64,000 bases of DNA from Pontiellaceae bacterium B1224 (GTDB taxonomy: Bacteria; Verrucomicrobiota; Kiritimatiellia; Kiritimatiellales; Pontiellaceae), in assembly GCA_029432815.1 (NCBI GenBank), contig JAROBA010000003.1, positions 151,582-215,581 of the forward strand. Direction: 5' to 3'. A program made the translations under genes and the position numbers. This document shows, in pieces, positions 41,124-51,683 of the stretch. The notes beneath the pieces were generated by a model, which made no database searches, was not told the DNA's origin, and was given only the letters and a program-made list of their open reading frames with translations. Each line of letters starts with the position of its first letter. Position 1 is the stretch's first letter.

Positions 41124-41402
41124 CAATAAAAAGCCCCGCAGTTGAACCGTTGAGAAGACGCCGTGCGTTAGCTCCAGTCATTCTGGCTGCGCTTGGGTTT
41201 TCATGGGCAATATTTTCAGAACGAATGACCTATCTGGAGCTGTTGAATGTGGCATATGACGAGGTAAGGATCCGCATTTTTTATAAACTTTAAACGGTGT
41301 TTTTTACTGAGAGGGGTGTGTTGATAATAAAAACCTTGAAAGGTGATCGTAATTATAATATATAATTCCTAGTGATGTTTATATATTTAATGAGGGCCTG
41401 TT

Positions 41403-43160
41403 TTGAACCGATTATTCGTAAAAGGTATATGTTTATTCTTCGCCCTTGCTGGTGTTGCTACGGCTCAGTGGACGACACAAACGGTGGAGTTAAAGGCGGG
41501 GTGGAATGCGGTCTGTCTGACCGTTCAGCCGGTTCCGGCCACGTGCGAATCCGTTTTTTCCTATGTATCGGTTGAGCGCGTACAGCAATGGTCGCGCACA
41601 AAAGGCGGCGCTGAATTTATCAGTGATGTGAATGAAGAGCTGGCCCGTCCATCGGATTGGTTGATCTGGCGGCCGGCCTCGTCCGGATTCCCGAGCTCGC
41701 TGAACAGTTTGAACATGCTGCTGGCCGGTCATGCTTATTTGGTTCATGTATCTGAAGCGACCTTGTTGGAGATTAAGGGGCGCGCCGTTCTAGTGGAGCC
41801 CGAATGGATTCCGAACGAAATGAATCTGTTGGGGTTGCCGGTGGGGGGAGCCGTTTCTTTTGGCGCATTTTTTGCCTACACGGATGATATCGGAGTGGAT
41901 TCCAGCGATGGGGGAGTTATTTATGAAGTTCGGCAGAACGGAACTGAGCAAGAGGTTTTCCGGCCGACCACTGCTCGGGTAACACCCGGCAAGGCCTATT
42001 GGATTAAAGCCGGGCAGGAACTCGACTATCAAGGCCCGCTGAACATTTCTCTTCGAGACGGGAATTCCTATATGGATTTTGGTGCGGCGACCGGGCCGCG
42101 CACCCTGCAGATTCAAAATATCACTTCGGAAGAGCGGCAGGTTACCCTCTCGTTGAGTGCAGGGGGAAATCCGCCGGAGGAAGATGGCGTAGACTTGTTT
42201 CCTTTGGCGCAGGGTATGATTCCTCTGTCGTATCGGCAGTTTAACCAGCAGACTCTGCGCATGGACTACCTACCCATGCCGGATACATTAACCACGAATA
42301 TTGCGGCTCACTCAACGTTTGAACTCACCTTGTTTCCCCGTGCCAACGAAATGCAAAGTGCGGATGTGGGGGCGGTTTGGGAAAGTATTCTGAGCGTGTC
42401 GGACTCGGCGGGGCTGGTTAAACAGACGATAGGCCTTTCGAGTCAGCAGGAGCAGCTGGCGTTGAATGATCCGGCGGGCCTTTGGGTTGGAAATGTGGTG
42501 GTCGATGCGGTGAGCCGCGCTCCTTCTCAGGCTGGCGGCACCAATGTCTGGAATACGGTGGAGCCGGTTGCAGTTTCGCGGGCCTATTCGTTCCGCGTTT
42601 TGCTACACGTTTCTTCGGATGGAACCACCCGTTTGCTGCAGCGCGCTTTTCCGGCCTGGATGGCTGCATCCGAAACGGATGCGGAACCGGAGACCTATGT
42701 GTTTACGGACGCGGCCTATGCCTCGCAGTTTAAAAATGATTTCCCGGCGGTGGAAATGGCCCGGATCAGTTCTGCGGCGTTCCCGCTGATGCCGCCCGTT
42801 TTGCTCAATGGTTCATTCGGTGCGGCGGGGACCGTGAATGGAATCGTCGATCTTGCATTCGATGATGCAACCAATCCGTTCCGGCACACTTTCCATCCGG
42901 CTCATGACAACAAGGAATATCGAAATGGCACGGCCTCGTCCCTCGGAGAAGGCGAAGAATCGTTTGATGTATCGCGGCATCTGACGTTCCGATTTGAGTC
43001 TGCGGATCCCCTGGGTGCGAATCCGCAATGGGGTATTTCCGAGGCGGGTGGTTTTTTTGAGGAGTCCGTCGAGGGGTTGAATAAAACCATTTTTGTTAAA
43101 GGGGTATTCCGCCTCGAAAAAGTCAGCACATGCGGTGTGCTCAGCTATTTAAATCAGTAA
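41403..43160 (+). CDS. Secreted protein of unknown function, first gene of the giant-protein cluster
   Basis: 585 residues with an N-terminal signal peptide (FVKGICLFFALAGVATAQ). The start is TTG at 41403, since no ATG or GTG fits the signal peptide; a GAGGG lies eight bases upstream. The mature part is mainly beta: VELKAGWNAVCLTVQP near the start, then LAGHAYLVHV, MNLLGLPVGG, GKAYWIKAG, and in the second half a GLWVGNVVVDAV module with LLHVSSDGTTRLLQRAFPAW. There is no enzymatic motif I know. The next gene begins 25 bases later. It probably makes part of an extracellular assembly with its neighbours. Confidence 0.7.
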   Translation: MNRLFVKGICLFFALAGVATAQWTTQTVELKAGWNAVCLTVQPVPATCESVFSYVSVERVQQWSRTKGGAEFISDVNEELARPSDWLIWRPASSGFPSSLNSLNMLLAGHAYLVHVSEATLLEIKGRAVLVEPEWIPNEMNLLGLPVGGAVSFGAFFAYTDDIGVDSSDGGVIYEVRQNGTEQEVFRPTTARVTPGKAYWIKAGQELDYQGPLNISLRDGNSYMDFGAATGPRTLQIQNITSEERQVTLSLSAGGNPPEEDGVDLFPLAQGMIPLSYRQFNQQTLRMDYLPMPDTLTTNIAAHSTFELTLFPRANEMQSADVGAVWESILSVSDSAGLVKQTIGLSSQQEQLALNDPAGLWVGNVVVDAVSRAPSQAGGTNVWNTVEPVAVSRAYSFRVLLHVSSDGTTRLLQRAFPAWMAASETDAEPETYVFTDAAYASQFKNDFPAVEMARISSAAFPLMPPVLLNGSFGAAGTVNGIVDLAFDDATNPFRHTFHPAHDNKEYRNGTASSLGEGEESFDVSRHLTFRFESADPLGANPQWGISEAGGFFEESVEGLNKTIFVKGVFRLEKVSTCGVLSYLNQ

Positions 43161-43185
43161 GCCATTCGTACGCAGGAGATAAATT

Positions 43186-44280
43186 ATGAACGTGATAATC
43201 AAAACAGTATTCGGATTTCTTTTTGCAGGCGTTGTGGTTGCCTGGGCCGCACCGCCCAGCATTACCTCGGCGGTTACGCCCGGCACCATGAGTTATCAGG
43301 GCCGTTTGCAGACGCCCGAGGGGGTGGATTATGACAATGGAATTTATACGGTTGAATTCCGGCTTTATGATTCTGCGAACGAAAACAATCTGCTTTGGGG
43401 GGCCACCTATAAACCCTATGTGAACAACGGGTTCTTTAGTGTTATTCTGGGGCAAACCAATGTCGGCGAGACGCCGATCGCCGGTGCTGAGTTTACTGCT
43501 GTTGAAGATTTCTGGAAAGGCGTTTGGATTGATCCGAACTCGGCCAAAAAGAATCGATATCTAGGCATCACTGTACTGGAAGGAGCGGACAACAATACGC
43601 TGGCTTCTCCGAGCGAATCTTTTCCACGGCAGGAACTCTTGGCCTCGCCCTTTGCCATTCAGGCGCAGTTTGCTCAACAGGCTTCCCATGCCGAGCAAGC
43701 CGCGCATGCGGCGACTGCGGATGCATCGGCTTCTGATTTTACGCTGAATGGAGCTTTGGTTCCTGGAGGATCTACGTTGGTATTGAATGGAAATATAGAC
43801 CTTGGAGGAACTATCGCGAAATCGACTGGTAACGTGATCGTCGATGACAATCTAGAAATATCGAACGGGAATTATTTGTATTCGAGGGAATTTTCCTATT
43901 TGTACGGTACCACCTATTTTAGTGGCCAACTTTCCGTCAATGGTCATTCCCTCTCGCATGTTGTGCAAGCACCGGCTTCCGGTGTACGTATGGTGGCGGG
44001 TAATGTAAATCAGTCCGGCACTGAAACGAGGGATGTCGGAAATCAATTTACGGTTTCTAAAACGGGCACGGGTACCTACTACATCAATTTCTCACCGGAT
44101 TTTTCTCAAACACCTGTTGTGGTCGTGCAGGGCGGCCCGGATGGAAACGCGATAGATAATTTCTACCAGATATCCAGTGTGGACCGTTTTGGCTGCTATG
44201 TTAAAAGCTCAGATGATGATCCCAGCGCGAGTTTCTCCGCTCAGGACGCGGCCTTCAACTTTATTGCGATAGGGCAGTAA
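43186..44280 (+). CDS. Secreted fibre-like protein with C-terminal lectin-like domain
   Basis: 364 residues starting with a signal peptide (TVFGFLFAGVVVAWAAP). Residues 32-150 carry the motif MSYQGRLQTPEGVDYDNGIYTVEFRLYD, a beta domain common in secreted and tail-fibre-like bacterial proteins. A central Ala/His-rich stretch (QQASHAEQAAHAATADASA) looks like a short coiled coil. The C-terminal 90 residues (VRMVAGNVNQSGTETRDVG, then GTYYINFSPDFSQTPVVVVQ) resemble H-type lectin folds and phage fibre tips. Likely a trimeric or adhesive fibre, by inference. It belongs to the same unit as its neighbours. Confidence 0.7.
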   Translation: MNVIIKTVFGFLFAGVVVAWAAPPSITSAVTPGTMSYQGRLQTPEGVDYDNGIYTVEFRLYDSANENNLLWGATYKPYVNNGFFSVILGQTNVGETPIAGAEFTAVEDFWKGVWIDPNSAKKNRYLGITVLEGADNNTLASPSESFPRQELLASPFAIQAQFAQQASHAEQAAHAATADASASDFTLNGALVPGGSTLVLNGNIDLGGTIAKSTGNVIVDDNLEISNGNYLYSREFSYLYGTTYFSGQLSVNGHSLSHVVQAPASGVRMVAGNVNQSGTETRDVGNQFTVSKTGTGTYYINFSPDFSQTPVVVVQGGPDGNAIDNFYQISSVDRFGCYVKSSDDDPSASFSAQDAAFNFIAIGQ

Positions 44281-44328
44281 GGAATTTCGCAACTTCTCTG
44301 TTCCCGTACCCCTAAGGTGGTGTATCGC

Positions 44329-47300
44329 ATGCCTAATCTATCGAACATGAAAAAAACAGGACTGGCTTTCGTCTTTCTCTTAAGCCTCAGTTCTGCCGGG
44401 TTTGCGCAAACTGCGGTGATTCGGACGACTTACGAAAATATTCTGATGCCTCTGGCTTCCAGCAACCGTGTGGTCGGGGTGGCGGGGGCCGTGAGCGGGA
44501 ATACCCTTTATGCCGGAAATACCAATTTATATTTTTCAGCGAATAATCAGGCCCGGTTGGCCACGGTTCAGCTCGGGGCGCCGTCCGGTGCCATTGTTGC
44601 GAACTATGGCTTAGGCGATGAGTTGACGCCCCCGGTGGGTGCCGCCCCCGGAAGCACGCCGATTTTTACCGCCGCAAATATTCTGTGGCTGGATTATGCC
44701 GACAAACTGTTGGCCATAGATTCCGGCGCAGCCATCGTCCAATGGTTAATGGACGATGGAACCACGAACACCGTGACCTATGCGATTTCACCGAATGCTA
44801 AAAAACGTCCGGTCCGCCTCTATTGGACCGACGATGAAAACGGGAAGCCCTTGCAAAATGCCGGACCCACCGTTCAGTTTGGTCAGAATTATCAGGTGGA
44901 TTTATTCCAGAGCACGTCCATCTCGATTAACGAAGCCGATTATCAATGGAGTTATAGCGGCCCCGGCAACAGCCCTGATTATGATGTGTGGCTGGATGGA
45001 AGCATGCTGCATGCTAAGAAGGGCGCGACCGGAAAATTTTTGCTGACCTATTCCAATCTGGATGGGTTTGGGTTCCGGCAATATCTCGGGCATGAAGTGG
45101 TGGAAGTATTAGCGCCGATGAGCAACCTGCAGAATGTACACGTGGGGGATCGCCTGATTCCGGTTCAGCGCAGTTATGAAATCGAGGATTTGTTTTCGAC
45201 TATTTCCCGTGGCGCGACTGATCCGACCGGCGAAAATCCCGATGATATTTTTGTCTATAAACACAATCAGGGGGTAAAGAACGGCTGGGTATGGGCAACG
45301 CGGGAAACGATGGCGCCCTGGCAGGTTGAGATCTACTGGAAAGCAAAAGAGACCCTCGATGTCATCTGGCCGTTTGAGGTGGATATTTACGACATCACGT
45401 GGGGCGATGAGCTGCAGCATTATGTGCGGGGGGAGCTGGACGAAGGCGACTTTGAACCTTCGGTCTACCTGCCGTCTGAACTGGCCGCGCTGGTGATGCC
45501 GTATCAAACAAAAGACGGGGAGCAGGGAGCGAGCGAGCCGTTTGCATTTGTAGAAGATGGTGTATTGCATACGGATGCGCTGGGTAAATTTTTACTGCGT
45601 TATTCCACCGAAGATCACGTTTGGTTTGAGCCGGTTGAGGCGGTTTCCTACGACCGCTCAAGGCCCGTTGCCATTGAGCAAACCATTGCAACCGAGTTGC
45701 GGCCCGCTGATCTTTCCGGGAATTATACCAACTGGCCGGGCTATTGTTACACCCCGTCCGGCACGGCCTTTAATCCGAACTACTATGCGTATCCGGAACA
45801 ATATCAAACCACCGATGAGATCAGCTCTTCGATCTACGGGGTGAACAAGGGATCGTTGGAGGTATGGTGGGCGAATGCCTCTAAATTCTGGCAGTTGGAA
45901 GGCACGGATGAGGACGAAGTGAAGCTGCCCAATCCCGTTTTCTTCCCGTCTATGGTGAATGTCTATACGAACGTCTGGCCAACAAATGCGGATCAGATCG
46001 TCACGGCCAGCGGGCTGGGAACGTCAGGCTGGACGGCGGAGACCAATCATGCGGCGGTTTTGCAGGTGAACGGCTCCGGCTTCTCGGTCACCAATCAATC
46101 AGATCTGGGGTCCTGGTCCATTGGCAGCGAATTTACACTCGAAGCCTGGATCAGGCCGGATTCGCTGGCTGACGGGGCTGTTATGCAGAAGGGAACCGCC
46201 TGGAGTCTGGAATGGATCGATGGCAAGCTGGCGTTCAACGATGGCGTGGAAATCCTGCAGGCGAATACCTCGATGCAATCCAACGAATGGCAGCACCTGG
46301 CATTGACCTACACATCAAGCGGAACGGTTAAACTGTTCCTGAACGGAGCCGTGGTTGGGCTGGGGCAGCGCACCAATAGTCTGGTCAGTTCAGCGAGCCT
46401 CACGCTCGGCGCATTTGCCGGTCAATTGGATGAGGTGGCGATTTGGAATACTGCGAGGTCGCCCGAAGAGATTCAGGATTCCATGCGCTTTCCGCAACTT
46501 GGGCAGCTGCAACCGACCTTGGTCTATTTTTCCTCATTCAATGCGGATGAAGAGAACGGAGACTACGACCCGAATCAACGGACGAGCGGTGGGCTGCCTA
46601 ATGTTCGGTCCACCTTGAGTCTGGCCGGAGCCTCTCCGGAAATATATGTGCAGAACAATGATGCTGCACAGGGATATAACCCGAATGAAGAACATGCGCT
46701 CATCATTCAGGATACGGTCTATGCCCTGCGTTCGGACTTGAATCAGACGAACGATGCGGACTATAGCTCGGCCCCCTTTGTTCTCGTCGAGTATGAGACG
46801 CCGGAAGGTACGCCAACCATGGCAATTTATGAAGTGGTTCTGGCCAATGAGCTGTATGCTTTTGAACAGTTTCTTGAGGCCGGGCAAATGCTGCAGGCAC
46901 CCGCCCCGCTGAATCAGCTGCAGCCGGATTGGAGTCCGAATAATGGATTCTCTGCCGGTGCACTGGTTCCTTTCGAAGATCGTACGGGTCGATACTGGGC
47001 GCATCAGGCGAACGATGACGGCATGTCAACCAATGCGGTTGCTTCGCTCTGGTATCCGAACCAGACCGGCTTCTGGTATCCGGACGGTGCATCACCGCCG
47101 GCCGGCGAACCGGTTGCATTGCTGGGCGCGCCGAACGATCAATTTGTTGACTTTAACTATACGATCAGCTGGCCGGACAACGTGCCCGGCTTATATGTGG
47201 GCGATACCCTCACGACCCCGAAGGACAACCTTCCGGCCATTCGCGGACAGCTCAGTGTGGGTGTGGTCTATCAGCAGTCGCTGACGAATAGTTCAAACCC

Positions 47301-50300
47301 CAGTGTGAAACTGATTGATCCCACCCGTGCCCGTAAGGCTGAAATGGTTGAACCGCCAGGCGGCATGAAGTCGTACCGCGATCCCAAGACGGGGAATACC
47401 TTCTTCAGTGAACTGCCGCCGGCGCTGCGCGCCCGTATGTTCTGGAATGGAACCGAACCGGAATCGAGTCGCTTCCAGTTGATCGGAGAATTTGTTGAAC
47501 GCACCGATGGGCATAATTATCTGATGCTGAATACGCTTTCGCAGAGTAACCGGGTGAATGCACTCGATATGGAAATTGTGACCGGCCAGGACGACGTCTG
47601 GATCAGTTCGGTTGGAGATCTGCCGGCCACCGTTTTTGAGGTTCCCAATGACGACATACCCGTCGACTCGCTGGCCCTTTCGACGGTCGGTAAAGGGCAG
47701 GGCTATGTGACCCTGATTTTCAACGACAGTACCAATACCGATATGGTCGATCCGTCCGAGAATGTTGACATGGTAGTGATTCAGGTCGTCCCCGAGCTGT
47801 ATCGCGGCAAACTGGACCCCATCTTTTCGCCGAACCCGTTAGACAAACAGATGACGCTGAAATATACAGCGGACTTCGCCGGCGAACCGGAGCTGTTTGC
47901 CTTCGAGTGGGAATATGCCGATCCGGATAATGGAAGCGCACCGCCGGAAGACAGTGCAAACTGGAAGTTCTTTGCGGCCTCAGACGGGCTTCATTACACC
48001 ACGATTGGCGGGGCGGGCATCTTCGGCTTATCCGATCACTATCTGCGTTGCCGCTACCGAGCGCTGGATCCGGATGTGCAGGCGAATGTCGGAACCAACT
48101 GGGCCGCATGGACTCCCCCGCAGTTGAGTGAAGGCTGGATTAAACGGGCGCTGAAAGAGATCAACCCGTTTGAACAGCGGATTCGTGACTATATGAATTA
48201 CGAAGTCGATACATCGCTGAGCATGGTTCAGCAGGCGGGACGACCCTATAACGGCGATATCCCTTTGAATTATGGAGCGCTGGATGATTATGGGCTTATT
48301 CCGATTTATGAAACCATTTACCGTCAATCTCTGGATTTAACGAAAGAGGGAGATGTGAGTGGAGCGCTGTCGCTGGCGTTGATGCTGGTCTCCGGCCGGT
48401 TGTCCGATTTCTATACGTTGCTGGGTAATGAAGCCTATGCCGATGCGCTCAACCCAACCGTTACGCTGGGGAGCGATGATCCCGTGGCCGCGACAGAAAT
48501 CTCATCCATTTTCTGCTTCCAGAACCAATTGCCGGATCTGCTGAGCGAGGAATTAGTGTTGCTGCGTGGTCGCGATTCCACGATGAATCCCAACGTGGCT
48601 GATTATCCTATTTACAATCGACTGCCCTGGAATTTCACGGCCGATATTACCGGAGGCGAAGTGGCTTATGCGCTGAACTACGGTATCAGCGATTTGAAAG
48701 GAAATCAGAATGGCAGTGTGGATGAAGGCGATGCCGCCATCCTCTATCCACAGGGGCATGGCGATGCCTGGGGGCACTATCTGAAATCCATCAAATATTA
48801 TTACGGGATGATGCATCAGGACAATTTCCATTGGTACCCGCAGGTCGAAGGGCTGCTGGTCGGCGATACTGAAGTGACGGTCTCTTATCTTCACGAGAAA
48901 AAGTTTGCGGTGGCCGCTGCGGCGAAGAGTCGTGCCGGAATCGATATTCTAAGCAAAACCTGGCGACAGGAATATCAGAACAGCCAGGCCGATGACTGGT
49001 TCTTCTTAAGCGATTCCGATACGAACCGGGCCTGGGGCGTTTCCGAGTGGGCCAGCCGTGTTGGGCAGGGCACCTATTTTGACTGGCTTGCGGCGAACTC
49101 GTTGTTGCCTGATGTGGATTCCGATCCAACGCATGAAGGCATTCGCGTGATCGATCGTGTCACGGTTCCTGAATTGGCTGAGCTGGCGGAAAACAGCCGG
49201 GTCATTCAGCAGCAGCTGGACCGCGTGGATGGCAGGATGAATCCACTGGGCCTTTCGGAGAATGTGGTGCCATTCGATATCAGTGCAACGGGCATTGATG
49301 CCGGCGAGACCCATTTCGAGCAGGTGTATGAACGGGCGAAAGCAGCGCTGCAGAATGCGGCCGAAATCTTTGACCGGGTGCAGACCTCCAGCCAGGCGCT
49401 ACGCGACCAGAATGAAGAGCGGGATTTCGACCAGACCCTAGCCGATGAAGAAGCGGCATTGAACCGTCGGTTGATTGAGATTTACGGCTATCCGTATTCC
49501 GATGATATCGGTCCTGGAAAAGCCTATCCGCAGGGATACCTCGGTCCGGATCTGTTGCATTATACCTATGTGGAGCAGTATGCGGAAGACGGCTATGCGC
49601 AGAGCTCTATTTCCGTGGTCAGCACCAATCATGTGGTGGACGGATATGTGTCCAGAGATCAGGTTCAGATTGACCTGCCGCTGGAGTATGCCTTGCTCAC
49701 AGCACCCTTCCTCCTGCTGGCTCATGAATTCGAGGTTCAAAGCCCCAGCTTGACTCAGGAAATCACAACCAATGAGTTTACGGTCAGCTCAACCGGTCTG
49801 CCGGTGAAACCCGATAATTATGGAGGATCGCGCCGGGCCGAAGGCGAAATCCAGCTTGCACTCTCCCGCTATATCGAAGCGTTGAACCGGATGAAGGGGG
49901 CGATCGATGTGGTGGAAATCGGAAGCATTGATGCCGAGAATCTGGCGGAACGGATTTATATCGACCATTCCTATGAAAGGACGACCGGAATTTATGCGGC
50001 CGAGATGAAAGTCGCCATTCTTGCCAATCAACTGATTCGCGCATCTTTAAAAGCAACGCGGGAAGAAGCGTTGCTACTGGCGGACGATGCCTGGCGGGTT
50101 CAGATGGCCATTGCTGAGGCAGCCCCGACTGCGGTCGGTTTTTCGGTCGATGCGGGTTCTCCTCTTCGCATCACAGCCGCCGCGACGGGCGGTGGGATTA
50201 TGATTGCTAAGCACACGGCCAACGTCGGGTTATCCGTAACGGAGAAAGTGCTGTTTGCCTTGGATGTTTATCTGCAGGCAACGCAGGAAACGGTCACGGG

Positions 50301-51669
50301 TATATTAAATCGGGATCTAAGGCATAAGCAGCAATTGTGGCAGCTTGAGGATTTGGTCCGGCAGCAACAAGTCCACCTGAGCGAGTTCTACGAGATGGCT
50401 CAGGGTGCTGAAACAGCCCGCATGGAATATATGAAGTCCATTGCTAAAGGCGATGCGCTTCTGGTGGAACGCGAGCGGCTTCGGATTAATCATGCCGCAG
50501 ATCTCAATGCCAAACGCTACCGCAATATGGCGTATCATATTTTCCGCAACGATGAACTGAACCGGTATTCGGAGACGTTTGATCTGGCCGCGCGTTACTG
50601 CTATCTCGCCGCGAAAGCCTACGACTATGAAACCGGCCTGCTATCGAGCGACAGTCAATACACCGCCGGCAGCGATTTCATGGAAGATATTGTGAAAGCG
50701 CGGACGATCGGCCGGATGAGCCGTGGCATTGGAAACCGTCCGGACAAACCGTTGGCGGGCGGTCCGGTGGGGGATCCCGGTCTGGCGGATATCCTGGCCC
50801 GTATGAAGGCAAATTGGGATGTGCTGGATGGACGCTTAAGCTTTAATAATCCACAGACCGAAACTGGTCGGTTTTCCTTACGTTCAGAGTTGTTCCGCAT
50901 TAAACCCGCTGCGGCTGGGAATGAACGGAGTGATGAAAACTGGCGGGAAACACTGGAGAAGTATCGGGTGGATAACTTATTAGCGCTTCCGGATTTCCAA
51001 CGCTATTGTCTGCCCTTTACACCGGCTGAGCTGGAAGAACCGGCCATCGTAATTCCTTTCTCAACGGATATCAGTTTCCGGAATAATTTCTTCGGACACG
51101 ATCTGGCGGGCGGGGATAATGCGTACGATTCGACCCACTTTGCTACGAAGATCCGGAGTGCTGGAGTTTGGTTCAGTAATTTCGACAATGCCTTTTCCGG
51201 CGGCATTGCAAATCAACCGCGCGTCTATCTGATTCCGGTGGGCATAGACCGCATGCGCGTGCCCTCTGCAGAACTCGATGAGGTGCGCAGTTTCCAGGTG
51301 GTGGATCAGGCTCTTCCGGTTCCCTATCCATTCAGTGAACAGGATTGGGATGATCCGAACTGGAGCGCCCTGAAAGATATGCTGGGCGATGAACTCTATA
51401 ATGTCCGCCGCTATCCTTCGATGCGGGCTTATCATGATCAAGGCACCTTTGATGCAACGGAAGTGGTGAACAATTCCCGTCTGATCGGTCGCTCGGTATG
51501 GAATACCGAATGGTTACTGATCATTCCGGGGGGCACATTACTGAACGATGGCGATGAGGGGCTCGATCGCTTTATTCATGGCCGGGAAGTCTATCCCGGT
51601 GTGCGGGATGAAAACGGGGTAGAGGATATTAAAATTTTCTTCCAGACCTATTCCTTCTCAGGCAACTAA
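44329..51669 (+). CDS. Giant secreted LamG-containing protein (about 2446 residues)
   Basis: The ATG at 44329 has AAGGTGG eight bases upstream; a further ATG six codons on precedes the signal peptide (KKTGLAFVFLLSLSSAGFAQ). Layout: beta-rich repeats over the first ~560 residues; a LamG/concanavalin-like domain at about 570-720 (EFTLEAWIRPDSLADG, QLDEVAIWNTARSP); a middle part without known motifs; an extended helical region at about 1850-2125 with a Gly/Ala-rich hydrophobic hairpin (ITAAATGGGIMIAKHTANVG) and long helices (LWQLEDLVRQQQVHL, FDLAARYCYLAAKAYDYET); and a C-terminal beta domain (FATKIRSAGVWFSNF, PRVYLIPVGID). The helical-then-beta ending loosely recalls the shaft end of TcA-type toxins, which only a structure-based search could test. 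No palindrome copies in 7.3 kb. Confidence 0.75.
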   Translation: MPNLSNMKKTGLAFVFLLSLSSAGFAQTAVIRTTYENILMPLASSNRVVGVAGAVSGNTLYAGNTNLYFSANNQARLATVQLGAPSGAIVANYGLGDELTPPVGAAPGSTPIFTAANILWLDYADKLLAIDSGAAIVQWLMDDGTTNTVTYAISPNAKKRPVRLYWTDDENGKPLQNAGPTVQFGQNYQVDLFQSTSISINEADYQWSYSGPGNSPDYDVWLDGSMLHAKKGATGKFLLTYSNLDGFGFRQYLGHEVVEVLAPMSNLQNVHVGDRLIPVQRSYEIEDLFSTISRGATDPTGENPDDIFVYKHNQGVKNGWVWATRETMAPWQVEIYWKAKETLDVIWPFEVDIYDITWGDELQHYVRGELDEGDFEPSVYLPSELAALVMPYQTKDGEQGASEPFAFVEDGVLHTDALGKFLLRYSTEDHVWFEPVEAVSYDRSRPVAIEQTIATELRPADLSGNYTNWPGYCYTPSGTAFNPNYYAYPEQYQTTDEISSSIYGVNKGSLEVWWANASKFWQLEGTDEDEVKLPNPVFFPSMVNVYTNVWPTNADQIVTASGLGTSGWTAETNHAAVLQVNGSGFSVTNQSDLGSWSIGSEFTLEAWIRPDSLADGAVMQKGTAWSLEWIDGKLAFNDGVEILQANTSMQSNEWQHLALTYTSSGTVKLFLNGAVVGLGQRTNSLVSSASLTLGAFAGQLDEVAIWNTARSPEEIQDSMRFPQLGQLQPTLVYFSSFNADEENGDYDPNQRTSGGLPNVRSTLSLAGASPEIYVQNNDAAQGYNPNEEHALIIQDTVYALRSDLNQTNDADYSSAPFVLVEYETPEGTPTMAIYEVVLANELYAFEQFLEAGQMLQAPAPLNQLQPDWSPNNGFSAGALVPFEDRTGRYWAHQANDDGMSTNAVASLWYPNQTGFWYPDGASPPAGEPVALLGAPNDQFVDFNYTISWPDNVPGLYVGDTLTTPKDNLPAIRGQLSVGVVYQQSLTNSSNPSVKLIDPTRARKAEMVEPPGGMKSYRDPKTGNTFFSELPPALRARMFWNGTEPESSRFQLIGEFVERTDGHNYLMLNTLSQSNRVNALDMEIVTGQDDVWISSVGDLPATVFEVPNDDIPVDSLALSTVGKGQGYVTLIFNDSTNTDMVDPSENVDMVVIQVVPELYRGKLDPIFSPNPLDKQMTLKYTADFAGEPELFAFEWEYADPDNGSAPPEDSANWKFFAASDGLHYTTIGGAGIFGLSDHYLRCRYRALDPDVQANVGTNWAAWTPPQLSEGWIKRALKEINPFEQRIRDYMNYEVDTSLSMVQQAGRPYNGDIPLNYGALDDYGLIPIYETIYRQSLDLTKEGDVSGALSLALMLVSGRLSDFYTLLGNEAYADALNPTVTLGSDDPVAATEISSIFCFQNQLPDLLSEELVLLRGRDSTMNPNVADYPIYNRLPWNFTADITGGEVAYALNYGISDLKGNQNGSVDEGDAAILYPQGHGDAWGHYLKSIKYYYGMMHQDNFHWYPQVEGLLVGDTEVTVSYLHEKKFAVAAAAKSRAGIDILSKTWRQEYQNSQADDWFFLSDSDTNRAWGVSEWASRVGQGTYFDWLAANSLLPDVDSDPTHEGIRVIDRVTVPELAELAENSRVIQQQLDRVDGRMNPLGLSENVVPFDISATGIDAGETHFEQVYERAKAALQNAAEIFDRVQTSSQALRDQNEERDFDQTLADEEAALNRRLIEIYGYPYSDDIGPGKAYPQGYLGPDLLHYTYVEQYAEDGYAQSSISVVSTNHVVDGYVSRDQVQIDLPLEYALLTAPFLLLAHEFEVQSPSLTQEITTNEFTVSSTGLPVKPDNYGGSRRAEGEIQLALSRYIEALNRMKGAIDVVEIGSIDAENLAERIYIDHSYERTTGIYAAEMKVAILANQLIRASLKATREEALLLADDAWRVQMAIAEAAPTAVGFSVDAGSPLRITAAATGGGIMIAKHTANVGLSVTEKVLFALDVYLQATQETVTGILNRDLRHKQQLWQLEDLVRQQQVHLSEFYEMAQGAETARMEYMKSIAKGDALLVERERLRINHAADLNAKRYRNMAYHIFRNDELNRYSETFDLAARYCYLAAKAYDYETGLLSSDSQYTAGSDFMEDIVKARTIGRMSRGIGNRPDKPLAGGPVGDPGLADILARMKANWDVLDGRLSFNNPQTETGRFSLRSELFRIKPAAAGNERSDENWRETLEKYRVDNLLALPDFQRYCLPFTPAELEEPAIVIPFSTDISFRNNFFGHDLAGGDNAYDSTHFATKIRSAGVWFSNFDNAFSGGIANQPRVYLIPVGIDRMRVPSAELDEVRSFQVVDQALPVPYPFSEQDWDDPNWSALKDMLGDELYNVRRYPSMRAYHDQGTFDATEVVNNSRLIGRSVWNTEWLLIIPGGTLLNDGDEGLDRFIHGREVYPGVRDENGVEDIKIFFQTYSFSGN

Positions 51670-51683
51670 CGGTGGGTATTTTT

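Larger units (their letters stand above)
40941..41402. other. Intergenic region upstream of the secreted cluster
   Basis: 462 bases between GH35 and the first cluster gene. It holds a hairpin right after GH35 (40978-40999), the perfect 18-bp palindrome at 41106-41123, an imperfect long inverted repeat (AGCTCCAG at 41170 and CTGGAGCT at 41234), and a TTG-started 47-codon frame at 41150-41293 whose product (RRRRALAPVILAALGFSW) faintly recalls a TetR N-terminus but is not convincing. The last 70 bases are very AT-rich and probably carry the cluster promoter. Confidence 0.5.

Noticed and set aside
41150..41293. 47-codon frame as a real TetR regulator
   Set aside because: Too short, TTG start, and the resemblance to a TetR N-terminus is weak; kept only as a note in the intergenic entry.
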